Positions 40,002 through 50,567 of a DNA stretch of 64,000 nt are shown one piece after another. Made by a program: the position numbers and the translations under genes. The notes beneath the pieces are model-generated. The model did not search any database, was not told where the DNA came from, and saw only the letters and a program-made list of their open reading frames with translations. The first letter of the stretch is position 1. Each line of letters begins with the position of its first letter. The stretch is from NCBI RefSeq assembly GCF_937891065.1, contig NZ_CALAEQ010000268.1, positions 19,730 through 83,729 of the forward strand, given 5' to 3'. The DNA comes from an uncultured Lutibacter sp. GTDB taxonomy: Bacteria > Bacteroidota > Bacteroidia > Flavobacteriales > Flavobacteriaceae.

Positions 40002-40438
40002 TACTTTTTAAATGAATTAAGTAATTTAATATACTCAGAAGGGCTTATTTTTTTATAGCCAGTGTTACCTAAAAGATTCGCATTTTTATCTAAAACAGCT
40101 ACAAATGGGAAATAACCCTGTAGGTTGTATTTTTCCATAAGTTGATTGTTTTGTTGTTGTTGTGTATCACTTAGTTCATTCTTTTTCTTTCTTGGAAAAT
40201 CAGCTAAGAGCATTACATAATTTTTTTCTGAATAGGTTTTAAATTCTTCAGTACTCCAAATTTCTTTATTTAGTTTAATGCAGGGTGCACACCAATCTGA
40301 GCCTTGAAAAACTAAAATAATATTCTTGTTTTCTTTTGAAGCTAAATTCTTAGCCTCTTCAAAATTTGTTTGCCATTTTTGGGCGTTTGAGATAGTTACC
40401 ACAAGAAGCAAAAGCATTCCTAAAATTGATTTTTTCAT
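40001..40438 (-). CDS. thioredoxin family protein (secreted)
   Basis: ENKNIILVFQGSDWCAPCIKLNKEIWS; start reset to MKKSILGMLL at 40438. Confidence 0.9.
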   Translation of the reverse strand: MKKSILGMLLLLVVTISNAQKWQTNFEEAKNLASKENKNIILVFQGSDWCAPCIKLNKEIWSTEEFKTYSEKNYVMLLADFPRKKKNELSDTQQQQNNQLMEKYNLQGYFPFVAVLDKNANLLGNTGYKKISPSEYIKLLNSFKK

Positions 40439-40580
40439 ATTTATTTTAATAGTTATTTTATCGTAACATTTCAATTAGATTAAACCCTACCTTAAAAAAG
40501 ATATCCTTTTATGGGTAAAAACTTTTTTAGAAATTATTCTTATAAATGAAAAACGAGTAAAGAGTCGGTTTAGTATTGAA

Positions 40581-41267
40581 TTAATTACAAGCATTCCAAA
40601 TTACTTCATTTGGAGTAGGCGCAGTTATAGAGATTGTTTCTTTTGCAACCGGATGAGTAAATACTATTTTACGCGCATGTAAATGGATACTTGCGTCTTT
40701 ATTACTTCTGTCAAAACCATATTTTAAATCTCCTTTTATTGGTGAGCCAATGGCTGCCAATTGACATCTAATTTGATGATGACGACCCGTTTCTAAATCA
40801 ACTTCTAATAGATGATAATTATCTAAAGATTTTAGTAGTTTGTAATGAAGAATAGACTTTTTACTTCCTTCAATTTCAGAAGAATACGATGTTGACTTAT
40901 TGTTTTTAGGGTTCTTTTTTAAATAGCCTGTGAGTGTATCACTATTTTTAGCGGGTTTATTTTTTACCACTGCCCAATAAGTTTTGTTAACAGTTTTATC
41001 GCGTAACATTTTGTTAAAACGTTCTAATGATTTGGATGTTTTTGCAAAAACAATAATACCTGTTGTAGGTCTATCAAGTCTGTGAACAACACCCAAAAAA
41101 ACATTTCCAGGTTTATTATATTTCTCTTTTATATATTCTTTAACAATATCGCTTAAAGGAGTGTCTCCGGTTTTGTCTCCTTGAACAATATCACCTGATT
41201 GTTTATTAATAATGATAAAGTGATTGTCTTCAAACAATACGGATAAATTATTTTTGGTTGAAGCCAT
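40581..41267 (-). CDS. RluA-family pseudouridine synthase
   Basis: VVHRLDRPTTGIIVFAKT; LLEVDLETGRHHQIRCQLAAIGSPIKGDLKYG. Confidence 0.94.
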   Translation of the reverse strand: MASTKNNLSVLFEDNHFIIINKQSGDIVQGDKTGDTPLSDIVKEYIKEKYNKPGNVFLGVVHRLDRPTTGIIVFAKTSKSLERFNKMLRDKTVNKTYWAVVKNKPAKNSDTLTGYLKKNPKNNKSTSYSSEIEGSKKSILHYKLLKSLDNYHLLEVDLETGRHHQIRCQLAAIGSPIKGDLKYGFDRSNKDASIHLHARKIVFTHPVAKETISITAPTPNEVIWNACN

Positions 41268-41268
41268 T

Positions 41269-41880
41269 TTATGAATTATCTTCTAATCCCTTATTTATTC
41301 CATCAATAAACTCTAAAATTTCGTCTCTACCAGTTGCATTACTTGCAGATGAAACAAAGTGTTGAGGCATAGTTTCCCAAATTGTTTGGGTCATTGTTTT
41401 ACTATATATTTGAATATTTCTATTCAATTCCGATAATTTAATCTTATCTACTTTAGTGAAAATTATACAAAAAGGAATTCCATTTTCGCCTAAGAACTCC
41501 ATAAATTCCAAATCGATTTTTTGAGGTTCGTGTCTACTATCTATCAAAACAAAAGTACAAATTAGCTGTTCACGATTTAAAAAGTAGTTTTTTATAAAAC
41601 TTTGAAATGTTTGCTTTATCGTTTTTGAAACTTTTGCATATCCATAGCCTGGTAAATCTACTAAAAACCAATTATTATTTATTTTAAAGTGATTTATAAG
41701 TTGAGTTTTTCCTGGTCTTCCAGATATTTTTGCTAACTTATTTCTATCAGTTAGCATATTAATCAGCGAAGATTTTCCAACGTTAGAACGACCTATAAAA
41801 GCATATTCCGGTAGTTGTTCTTTTGGGCATTTGGAAACATCAGAATTACTTATTACAAAATCAGCGGTTTTAATTTTCAT
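41269..41880 (-). CDS. engB: ribosome biogenesis GTP-binding protein YihA/YsxC
   Basis: [38 protein letters not shown]. Confidence 0.95.
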   Translation of the reverse strand: MKIKTADFVISNSDVSKCPKEQLPEYAFIGRSNVGKSSLINMLTDRNKLAKISGRPGKTQLINHFKINNNWFLVDLPGYGYAKVSKTIKQTFQSFIKNYFLNREQLICTFVLIDSRHEPQKIDLEFMEFLGENGIPFCIIFTKVDKIKLSELNRNIQIYSKTMTQTIWETMPQHFVSSASNATGRDEILEFIDGINKGLEDNS

Positions 41881-41886
41881 TATTTT

Positions 41887-42651
41887 TTATAAGTTTCTTT
41901 CTGTTAGCCAGTTTTCAAGAATTTTATTGAATTCCTCTGGGTGCTCCATCATAGGTGTGTGACCACATTTATCAATCCAATATAATTTAGCATCAGGTAG
42001 TAATTTTTCAAAATCAACAGCTACTTCTGGTGGAGTTACAGTATCATTTTTCCCCCAAATTATACATGCAGGTATGTGCATATCAGGCAAATCTTTAGCC
42101 ATATTGTGTCTAATGGCACTTTTAGCAATTGCCAATGTTTTAATAACTCTACTTCTATCGTTTACAGAAGCATAAACTTCATCCACAATTTCTTTGGTGG
42201 CTACCTCAGGATTGTAAAATACTTCTTGAGTTTTAGCTTTTATATAATCATAGTTCCCTCTTTTTGGGTATGTATCACCCATAGATTTCTCATATAAACC
42301 AGAGCTTCCAGTCAAAACTAGACCTTTTACATTTTTCAAATTCAGTTTGGTAAAATACAAGGCAATATGTCCTCCTAATGAGTTACCAAGTAAAACAGCA
42401 TTTTCAATTTTTTTAAAAGCCATAAATTCTTTCAAAAATTTAGAAATGCTTTTAACATTGGTTTTTAAAAGCGGTAAGGAATAAATAGGTAATTCAGGTA
42501 TAATTACTTTATATCCTTTGGTAGAAAAATAGTTTAAAACGCCATCAAAATTGCTTAATGCGCCCATAAGTCCATGAAGTACAATTATCGGTTTACCTTC
42601 ACCTGCTTCAATATAACTATATTTCCCTTCTTTGATAAGAGTATTGCTCAT
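41887..42651 (-). CDS. alpha/beta hydrolase
   Basis: IIVLHGLMGALSNF; LLGNSLGGHIALYF; CGHTPMMEHPEEF. Confidence 0.92.
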   Translation of the reverse strand: MSNTLIKEGKYSYIEAGEGKPIIVLHGLMGALSNFDGVLNYFSTKGYKVIIPELPIYSLPLLKTNVKSISKFLKEFMAFKKIENAVLLGNSLGGHIALYFTKLNLKNVKGLVLTGSSGLYEKSMGDTYPKRGNYDYIKAKTQEVFYNPEVATKEIVDEVYASVNDRSRVIKTLAIAKSAIRHNMAKDLPDMHIPACIIWGKNDTVTPPEVAVDFEKLLPDAKLYWIDKCGHTPMMEHPEEFNKILENWLTERNL

Positions 42652-42799
42652 TTAATTTTGAATTTATAACTAACTACAAAGGTAGGTTTTTTTTCTAAAA
42701 TACGATTTTTTTCTAAACGATAGCTAAATTTATTTTAAGTGCTTGTTTTTCAAAATTATAGTCTATTTAATAGGTTAACTATTAAAAGTTATCAACATA

Positions 42800-42824
42800 G
42801 TGGGTAAAAGTGGTTTTTTGTGGG
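42800..42824 (+). promoter_or_regulatory. MraZ-box-like triple direct repeat in the dcw promoter
   Basis: GTGGG(42800) taaaa GTGGt(42810) ttttt GTGGG(42820), exact 10-bp period; followed by -7-like TATTTTTG (42835-42842) and mraZ ATG at 42861. Confidence 0.75.
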
Positions 42825-42860
42825 AAAAAATTTATATTTTTGAATACGCTAAAAAACATA

Positions 42861-43334
42861 ATGGTAAATTTAATTGGGACATATGAATGTAAAGCTGATG
42901 CTAAAGGAAGGTTAATACTTTCTTCTGCATTGAAAAAACAGCTTTCGCCAATACTTCAAGATGGATTTGTGTTGAAACGATCTGTTTTTCAACCATGTTT
43001 GGAGTTGTACCCGATGTCTGAGTGGAATATTTTAATGGCGAAAGTAAACAAGTTGAACAGATTTGTTAAAAAAAATAATGATTTTATTCGTCGATTTACT
43101 GCGGGTGTTAAAATTATTGAATTAGATAGTTCAGGCAGATTATTAATTCCAAAAGATTTACAGTCTTTCGCTGGAATTACAAAAAATGTGGTGTTTTCTT
43201 CAGCAGTTAACATTGTTGAAGTTTGGGATAAAGACAACTATGAAAAAGCAATTGATGATGCAACTGTAGATTTTGCAGATTTAGCTGAAGAAGTAATGGG
43301 TAATGAAAAAGAAAACGAAGATGGAATATCATAA
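42861..43334 (+). CDS. mraZ: division/cell wall cluster transcriptional repressor MraZ
   Basis: GTYECKADAKGRLILSSALKKQL; LDSSGRLLIPKDLQSFAGITKNVVF; start reset to MVNLIGTYE at 42861. Confidence 0.95.
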   Translation: MVNLIGTYECKADAKGRLILSSALKKQLSPILQDGFVLKRSVFQPCLELYPMSEWNILMAKVNKLNRFVKKNNDFIRRFTAGVKIIELDSSGRLLIPKDLQSFAGITKNVVFSSAVNIVEVWDKDNYEKAIDDATVDFADLAEEVMGNEKENEDGIS

Positions 43335-44217
43335 TCCGGTTTTATTAAAAGAAAGTGTTGATGGTTTAAATATTAAACCTGATGGCGTATATGTTGATGT
43401 TACTTTTGGCGGTGGAGGTCATTCAAGAGAAATATTAAGTAGGTTAAATGAACATGGAAAATTGTTGGCATTTGATCAAGATGAAGATGCGAAACGAAAT
43501 ATGATTGATGATGAACGCTTTACATTGATACCGCAAAACTTCAGATTTATTAAAAGGTATTTACGTTTTTATGGTGTGAAAAAAGTAGATGGTGTTTTGG
43601 CTGATTTAGGGGTTTCTTCACATCAATTTGATGAAGCTGAACGCGGTTTTTCTACGCGATTTGATGCTGATTTGGACATGAGAATGAATCAGGCAGATGA
43701 GTTATCAGCTTTTCAAGTGATTAATTTCTATGATGAAGAAAAATTGAGTGATGTTTTGTTTCAATATGGAGAATTACGAAATGCTAGAGCTATTGCTAAA
43801 AAAATTGTTGAAGCAAGGTCTGAAAAGAAAATTAAAACAAGTTTTGAGCTAAAAGAAGTTTTAAGTGAATTTGTACCAAAAGCTGTTGAGCATAAAATAT
43901 TAGCTCAAATTTTTCAAGGAATTAGAATTGAAGTAAATCAGGAAATAGAAGCACTTAAAGAATTTTTATTGCAAGTGCCAGAAATATTAAATAAAGATGG
44001 AAGATTGAGTGTTATTTCTTATCACTCTTTAGAAGATAGGTTGGTAAAACGATTTATTATCAATGGTTTATTTGAAGGTGAACCTGAGAAAGATTTCTAT
44101 GGAAATATAGATGTTCCATTGAAAAAAGTAGGAAAAATGATTGTTCCATCATTTCAAGAAATTAAGATAAATAATAGAGCTAGAAGCGCAAAACTCAGAA
44201 TTGGAACCCTAAAGTAA
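43321..44217 (+). CDS. rsmH: 16S rRNA (cytosine1402-N4)-methyltransferase
   Basis: MEYHNPVLLKESVDGLNIKPDGVYVDVTFGGGGHSREIL; LADLGVSSHQFD; start could also be 43303. Confidence 0.95.
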   Translation: MEYHNPVLLKESVDGLNIKPDGVYVDVTFGGGGHSREILSRLNEHGKLLAFDQDEDAKRNMIDDERFTLIPQNFRFIKRYLRFYGVKKVDGVLADLGVSSHQFDEAERGFSTRFDADLDMRMNQADELSAFQVINFYDEEKLSDVLFQYGELRNARAIAKKIVEARSEKKIKTSFELKEVLSEFVPKAVEHKILAQIFQGIRIEVNQEIEALKEFLLQVPEILNKDGRLSVISYHSLEDRLVKRFIINGLFEGEPEKDFYGNIDVPLKKVGKMIVPSFQEIKINNRARSAKLRIGTLK

Positions 44218-44543
44218 TGGCTAATATTAAAGAAAAAATTTACCACGTATTAAAAGGTAATTTTCTAGTAAGTAATGATTCCTTTAAAAACTGGCGCTTT
44301 ATATTGTTTTTAGTGATGCTAATGATGTTAATGATTGCAAGTTCACACAGCTCTGATAAAAAAGTGATGGAAATTGCAAAACTTAGTAAGAAAATTAAAG
44401 AATTAAGATCTGAATTTGTTGATACTCGATCAATTTCTATGAAATTAAAATTAGAATCAACAATTAGAAATAAGGTTTTTGATTTGGAATTAAAGCCAAG
44501 TGAAGAACCGCCGCAAGTAATAAGAGTAACTGTAAAAAAATAA
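44217..44543 (+). CDS. ftsL: FtsL-like cell division protein
   Basis: Single TM plus coiled-coil-like segment between rsmH and ftsI. Confidence 0.8.
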   Translation: MANIKEKIYHVLKGNFLVSNDSFKNWRFILFLVMLMMLMIASSHSSDKKVMEIAKLSKKIKELRSEFVDTRSISMKLKLESTIRNKVFDLELKPSEEPPQVIRVTVKK

Positions 44544-44549
44544 AAACAA

Positions 44550-46541
44550 TTGGCTGCTACAAAAAAAAACATATTGAACAAGTTGTATGTTGTGCTTGTG
44601 TTTATTACACTGTTTTTGTTGGCAATAATCTTAAGACTATCTAATATTCAAATTGCAGATGGAGAAAAATACAGAATCTTATCCGAGCAACATACATTAA
44701 GAAACGATACAATTTTTGCAAATAGAGGTAATGTGTTTTCAGCTGACGGTAGTTTGTTAGCAACTTCAATGTCGCAATACGAAATTAGAATGGATGCTTT
44801 TACAGTTGATTCTAAAGTATTTGAAAAAGAGATTAGAAATTTAGCTACAGAATTATCGAAAATGCTTGGAAATTCTGCTTCTCATTGGGAGCAAAAAATT
44901 AGAAAAGCTCGAACTAATAAAAATAGATACTTATATATTACTAAGAAATTAGGTCACAATGATTATATAAAAATTAAGAGTTTCCCAATTTTTAATTTAG
45001 GAATGTATAAAGGAGGTTTTATAGCTGAACAATCAACAGTTAGAGCTCATCCTTTAGGGAAAGTTGCTGAGAGAACTATAGGTTATGATGATTATAGAGG
45101 TGCTCCAGGTATAGAAGGCGCTTATAGAAATTATTTAAAAGGAAAACACGGTTGGCGATTGAAGCAAAAAATTGCACAAGGACAATGGAAACCAATTAAT
45201 GACAATAACGAAAGGGAGCCTGTTGATGGAAAAGACATTGTAACAACAATTGATATAAATATTCAAGATATAGCGCATCATTCTTTATTAAAACAATTAG
45301 AATATTACAATGCAGAACATGGTTGTGTAGTTGTAATGGAAACTAAAACCGGAGAAATTAAGGCTATTTCAAATTTAGGTAGGAGTTCTGTAGGTAAATA
45401 TTACGAAAAAAGAAATTATGCAGTTTATGAATCTCACGAACCAGGGTCGGCATTTAAAGTAATGTCTTTGGTAGCAGGATTAGAATCAGGTGTAATAGAT
45501 ACAAACACAGTTGTTGATACTGGAGAAGGTAAGTATAGAATGTACGGTAGATATATAAATGATTCTCATAGAGGTGGTTACGGAGAGATTTCAGCAGCAA
45601 GAGCGTTGGAAGTTTCATCAAATATTGGTTTTGCAAGGTTAATTGAAGAAGGTTTTGGAAAGGAACCTGAAAAATTTATCAATATTTTAAAAGGAATGCA
45701 CTTAAACGATATGTTAAATTTAGCAATAAAAGGAGAGGGAAAACCAGTAATACCTTCGCCAGGAGATGAAATATGGAGTAAAAATGCATTACCATCTATT
45801 GCTTATGGTTATAATTTAAAATTAACACCTTTACAAACACTTACGTTTTACAATGCAATAGCAAATAATGGTGAAATGTTAAAACCCAGATTTGTAAAAG
45901 AAATTCGCACTTGGGATAAACATGTAGAACATTTCGAAAAAGAAGTAATAGACTCTGAAATTTGTTCAATAGAAACAATTAAGAAGGTTCAAGAAATTCT
46001 AAAAAATGTTGTTGTTCGAGGAACTGGACAAAAATTGTACGATGAAAATTTTTCAATGGCCGGTAAAACTGGTACTGCAAGAACTGAATATGGTAATTAT
46101 GAAGAATGGATTAAAGATAAAAGATATATATCATCATTTACTGGTTATTTTCCTGCAGAAGACCCTATGTATTCATGTATTGTAGTTGTTCACAAACCTG
46201 ATACTAAAACTGGTTTTTACGGTGCAGATGTTTCTGGTCCGGTTTTTAAAGATATTGCTCAAAAAATATATACTTCAAATCACATAATTAATACGATAGA
46301 TAATAGCGCACCAAATTTTGCAAGTATTAAAAATAACTTTGATTCTTACTATACTGAATCTAATAAGGAATTTATTTCAATCCCGAATGTTAAAGGAATG
46401 GCGGCAATGGACGCCATTTCTTTACTTGAAAACATAGGGTTGAAAGTAAATTTGAATGGAGAAGGAAAAGTACAAGATCAGTCTATAAATGCAGGAGAAA
46501 AACTAATAAAAGGAACCACCATAGTTTTAAATTTAATTTAA
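44550..46541 (+). CDS. ftsI: penicillin-binding protein (FtsI/PBP3-like with PASTA domain; TTG start)
   Basis: RGNVFSADGSLLATS; HEPGSAFKVMS; SSNIGFARL; AGKTGTARTEYG; C-terminal PASTA ISIPNVKGMAAMDAISLLENIGLKV. Confidence 0.94.
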   Translation: MAATKKNILNKLYVVLVFITLFLLAIILRLSNIQIADGEKYRILSEQHTLRNDTIFANRGNVFSADGSLLATSMSQYEIRMDAFTVDSKVFEKEIRNLATELSKMLGNSASHWEQKIRKARTNKNRYLYITKKLGHNDYIKIKSFPIFNLGMYKGGFIAEQSTVRAHPLGKVAERTIGYDDYRGAPGIEGAYRNYLKGKHGWRLKQKIAQGQWKPINDNNEREPVDGKDIVTTIDINIQDIAHHSLLKQLEYYNAEHGCVVVMETKTGEIKAISNLGRSSVGKYYEKRNYAVYESHEPGSAFKVMSLVAGLESGVIDTNTVVDTGEGKYRMYGRYINDSHRGGYGEISAARALEVSSNIGFARLIEEGFGKEPEKFINILKGMHLNDMLNLAIKGEGKPVIPSPGDEIWSKNALPSIAYGYNLKLTPLQTLTFYNAIANNGEMLKPRFVKEIRTWDKHVEHFEKEVIDSEICSIETIKKVQEILKNVVVRGTGQKLYDENFSMAGKTGTARTEYGNYEEWIKDKRYISSFTGYFPAEDPMYSCIVVVHKPDTKTGFYGADVSGPVFKDIAQKIYTSNHIINTIDNSAPNFASIKNNFDSYYTESNKEFISIPNVKGMAAMDAISLLENIGLKVNLNGEGKVQDQSINAGEKLIKGTTIVLNLI

Positions 46542-48005
46542 TTGAAGGTATTAAAAAACATATTGTATAAAGTTAGCATTGATTCAATTCAGGGTAGTAC
46601 CGAGAAATTGGTAAATGCTATTGTGTTTGATTCTAGAGAAGTAAAACAAAACAGTTTGTTTGTTGCTCAAAAAGGACTGTTGTTTGATGGACATGAATTT
46701 ATTGAAAAAGCTATTGAGTTAGGCGCAAAGGTTATTGTTTGTGAAGAATTGCCTAAAAATTTAATTCAAAATATAACTTATGTTCAAGTTGAAGATTCTA
46801 ATAGTGCATTGGCTATTATTGCTTCAAACTTTTACGATAATCCTTCTTCAAAATTAAAATTAGTAGGGATTACTGGTACAAACGGAAAAACTACTATAGC
46901 AACATTATTATATAATTTATTTCAAAAAGCAGGTTATAAATCAGGTTTATTATCAACGGTAAAAATTTTGGTTGATACCATCCAATATGAAACTAGCCAC
47001 ACTACACCAAATTCTGTTTTAATAAATAAGTATTTGAATGAAATGGTTGAATTGGGAGTTGATTATTGCTTTATGGAAGTTAGTTCTCATGGAATTCAAC
47101 AAAAAAGAACAGAAGGGTTACAATTTGCAGGTGGAGTTTTTACCAATTTAACACACGATCATTTAGATTATCATAAAACTTTTGCAGCATACAGAGATGT
47201 AAAAAAATCGTTTTTTGATTCGTTACCTAAATCTGCCTTTGCTTTGGTAAATATAGATGATAAAAACGGAGCAGTAATGCTTCAAAATACACTAGCAAAT
47301 AAACAGTCTTATGCTTTAAAAACAATGGCTGATTTTAAAGTCAGGATTTTAGAAAATCAATTTTCAGGCTTGTTGTTAACCATGAATAATAAAGAAGTTT
47401 GGACAAAATTAATAGGAAGTTTTAACGCATATAATTTAGCGGCAGTTTATGGAACTGCAAATTTATTAGGTTTAGATTCAACAGAAACCTTAACACATAT
47501 TAGTGAATTAGAAAGTGTAAGTGGAAGGTTTCAACATTTTATTTCAAAAGGCGGTGTAACTGCAATAATTGATTATGCCCATACACCAGATGCATTAAAA
47601 AATGTATTAGAAACTATTAATGATATAAGGACAGGAAACGAACAAGTAATTACCGTTGTGGGATGCGGTGGCAATAGAGATAAAGCTAAACGGCCTGTTA
47701 TGGGACGTTTAGCATCTCAATTAAGTACTCAAGTAATTTTTACTTCTGACAATCCAAGAAGTGAAAATCCGCAAACAATTATTGAAGAAATGGAAGTAGG
47801 TGTAGAACCTCAAAATTTCAAGAAAACAATTTCAATTTTAGATAGAGAACAAGCAATTAAAGCAGCGACAAAATTCGCGAAAAAAGGAGATATTATTTTA
47901 ATTGCTGGAAAAGGACATGAAACGTATCAGGAGGTGAAAGGAATACGATCACATTTTGATGATTACGAGAAAATAACAGAATTACTAATTGCCATAGAAA
48001 GTTAA
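46542..48005 (+). CDS. murE: UDP-N-acetylmuramoyl-tripeptide synthetase (MurE; TTG start)
   Basis: GITGTNGKTTIATLLYNLFQKAG; DYAHTPDALKNVLE; SDNPRSENPQTII. Confidence 0.95.
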   Translation: MKVLKNILYKVSIDSIQGSTEKLVNAIVFDSREVKQNSLFVAQKGLLFDGHEFIEKAIELGAKVIVCEELPKNLIQNITYVQVEDSNSALAIIASNFYDNPSSKLKLVGITGTNGKTTIATLLYNLFQKAGYKSGLLSTVKILVDTIQYETSHTTPNSVLINKYLNEMVELGVDYCFMEVSSHGIQQKRTEGLQFAGGVFTNLTHDHLDYHKTFAAYRDVKKSFFDSLPKSAFALVNIDDKNGAVMLQNTLANKQSYALKTMADFKVRILENQFSGLLLTMNNKEVWTKLIGSFNAYNLAAVYGTANLLGLDSTETLTHISELESVSGRFQHFISKGGVTAIIDYAHTPDALKNVLETINDIRTGNEQVITVVGCGGNRDKAKRPVMGRLASQLSTQVIFTSDNPRSENPQTIIEEMEVGVEPQNFKKTISILDREQAIKAATKFAKKGDIILIAGKGHETYQEVKGIRSHFDDYEKITELLIAIES

Positions 48006-48008
48006 ACA

Positions 48009-49235
48009 ATGTTATATTATTTATTTCAATATTTAGAGAATCATTACAATTTAATTGGAGCGGGGTTATTTCAATATATCTCGTTTAGATCTGCATTGGC
48101 TTTTATTATTTCATTACTTTTTTCAACAATTTATGGTAAGCGAATTATTAATTTTTTACAACGTAAACAAGTAGGAGAGTCCGTTAGAGATCTAGGTTTA
48201 GAAGGGCAAGCTGAAAAAGCAGGAACGCCAACTATGGGTGGAGTTATTATTATTATGGCGACTCTTATTCCGGTTTTTTTATTAGCGAAAATGGATAACA
48301 TTTATATTGTGATACTTATTGTTACAACTTTATGGATGGGAGCAATTGGTTTTATAGATGATTATATTAAAATATTTAAAAAAAATAAAGCAGGTTTAAA
48401 AGGGCGATTCAAAATTTTAGGTCAAGTTACTTTAGGAATTTTTGTTGGGACTATGTTCTATTTTCATCCAAGTATTACTATGAAAGAAAAATTACCTGTA
48501 AAGTATCAATATGTTACAGAAACAGGTACGCCAGTATTGTTCGCTGATGCCAAAAAATCTACTAAAACTACCATACCATTTTTAAAAAATAACGAACTGG
48601 ATTATGCAGATGCTCTTGGCTTTCTAGGAAATGGATTTAAAGATTACGCTTGGTTAATTTTTATACCAATTGTAATTTTTATTATAACGGCAGTATCAAA
48701 TGGTGCAAATTTAACAGATGGTATTGATGGTTTAGCCGCTGGATCTTCGGCAATAATAGTTTTAACCCTAGGAATTTTTGCATGGGTATCAGGAAATATA
48801 ATTTTCGCTAATTATTTGGATGTGATGTACATTCCAAATTCAGGTGAAATGACCATTTTTATTGCAGCTTTTGTAGGTGCTTTAATAGGTTTTTTATGGT
48901 ACAATACCTATCCGGCTCAAGTTTTTATGGGAGATACAGGAAGTTTAACTATAGGTGGTATTATTGCTGTTTTAGCTATTGCAGTTCGTAAAGAATTGTT
49001 AATTCCAATTTTGGCCGGTGTCTTTTTTATTGAAACATTATCAGTGATACTTCAGGTGAGTTATTTTAAATATTCAAGAAAGAAATATGGTGAAGGAAGA
49101 CGAATTTTTAAAATGTCGCCCTTGCATCATCACTATCAAAAATTGGGTTATCACGAAAGTAAGATTGTAACTCGATTTTGGATTATTGGTATTATGATGG
49201 CTGTTTTTGCGATAGTAACTCTAAAGTTGCGATAG
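48009..49235 (+). CDS. mraY: phospho-N-acetylmuramoyl-pentapeptide-transferase
   Basis: [47 protein letters not shown]. Confidence 0.97.
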   Translation: MLYYLFQYLENHYNLIGAGLFQYISFRSALAFIISLLFSTIYGKRIINFLQRKQVGESVRDLGLEGQAEKAGTPTMGGVIIIMATLIPVFLLAKMDNIYIVILIVTTLWMGAIGFIDDYIKIFKKNKAGLKGRFKILGQVTLGIFVGTMFYFHPSITMKEKLPVKYQYVTETGTPVLFADAKKSTKTTIPFLKNNELDYADALGFLGNGFKDYAWLIFIPIVIFIITAVSNGANLTDGIDGLAAGSSAIIVLTLGIFAWVSGNIIFANYLDVMYIPNSGEMTIFIAAFVGALIGFLWYNTYPAQVFMGDTGSLTIGGIIAVLAIAVRKELLIPILAGVFFIETLSVILQVSYFKYSRKKYGEGRRIFKMSPLHHHYQKLGYHESKIVTRFWIIGIMMAVFAIVTLKLR

Positions 49236-50567
49236 ATGAAATTAGTTATTCTTGGCGCGGGTGAAAGTGGTGTTGGAACTGCTATTTTGGGAAAACAAAA
49301 AGGGTACGATGTTTTTGTTTCTGATAAAGGAATAATTACAGAAAAATATAAAAAAGTTCTTTTAAATAATAATATTTCTTTTGAGGAAGGAAAGCATACC
49401 GAAGCTGAAATTTTCGATGCTGATGTTGTAATGAAAAGTCCAGGGATTCCTGATACAGTTTCATTAATTATAGCATTAAGAGAAAAAGGTATTTCTGTAA
49501 TTTCTGAAATTGAGTTTGCTTCAAAATATACAAATGGAGTTATTGTTGGGATTACCGGATCAAATGGGAAAACCACCACAACAATGTTAGTAAATCATAT
49601 TTTGAAAAAAGCAGGTTTAAATGTTAGTATGGGTGGGAATATTGGCAAAAGTTTTGCACAACAAGTAGCAGAAACAAAAACTGATATTCATGTGTTAGAG
49701 TTGAGCAGTTTTCAATTGGATGGTATTCAAAATTTTGTGCCTCATATTGCAATTATTACAAATATTACACCTGATCATTTGGATAGGTATGATTATAAAT
49801 TTGAGAATTATATCAACTCAAAATTTAGAGTTACAGAGAATCAAACTGAAAGTGATTTTTTGATTTATGATTTTGATGATGAAGTGATATTAAATTGGTT
49901 AAAAAATAATAAAGTAAAAGCCACTTTATTGCCTTTTTCAATTGAAAAGGAATTAGAACAAGGTGTGTATTTAAAAGACGAACAAATAATAATGAAATAT
50001 AAAACAGAACAAAAAATAATGGAGATTTCAACTTTAGCATTAAAAGGAAAGCACAATACAAAAAATGCAATGGCAGCTGCTATGGCGGCTTCATTGTTGA
50101 AAGTTAGAAAAGATACTATTAGAGAAAGTTTAGAAGATTTTGAAGGGGCAGAGCACAGACTTGAATCTGTTTTAAAAATTAATGGAGTACAATACATTAA
50201 CGATTCCAAAGCAACCAATGTAAATGCAACATTTTATGCTTTAGACTGTATGCAATCTCCAACAGTTTGGATAGTTGGTGGAGTTGATAAGGGAAATGAT
50301 TATTTAGATTTAATGCCTTTGGTACGAGAAAAAGTAAAAGCAATTATTTGCTTAGGGGTTGATAATCATAAAATTGTGAATACTTTTTATAATGTAGTTG
50401 ATTTAATAGTTGAAACTGCTGGAGCCGAAGAAGCTGTAAAAGTAGCGTACAAAATTGCAGAAAAAGGAGATACAGTATTGTTGTCGCCAGCTTGTGCAAG
50501 TTTTGATTTATTTGAAAATTATGAAGATAGAGGTAATAAATTTAAACAAGCAGTTAGAGAATTGTAA
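49236..50567 (+). CDS. murD: UDP-N-acetylmuramoylalanine--D-glutamate ligase
   Basis: VGITGSNGKTTTTMLVNHILKKAG; ELSSFQLDGI; VGGVDKGNDY. Confidence 0.96.
   Translation: MKLVILGAGESGVGTAILGKQKGYDVFVSDKGIITEKYKKVLLNNNISFEEGKHTEAEIFDADVVMKSPGIPDTVSLIIALREKGISVISEIEFASKYTNGVIVGITGSNGKTTTTMLVNHILKKAGLNVSMGGNIGKSFAQQVAETKTDIHVLELSSFQLDGIQNFVPHIAIITNITPDHLDRYDYKFENYINSKFRVTENQTESDFLIYDFDDEVILNWLKNNKVKATLLPFSIEKELEQGVYLKDEQIIMKYKTEQKIMEISTLALKGKHNTKNAMAAAMAASLLKVRKDTIRESLEDFEGAEHRLESVLKINGVQYINDSKATNVNATFYALDCMQSPTVWIVGGVDKGNDYLDLMPLVREKVKAIICLGVDNHKIVNTFYNVVDLIVETAGAEEAVKVAYKIAEKGDTVLLSPACASFDLFENYEDRGNKFKQAVREL

Noticed and set aside
49151-50218. Minus-strand ORFs over mraY/murD
   Set aside because: Antisense shadows of well-recognised dcw genes.
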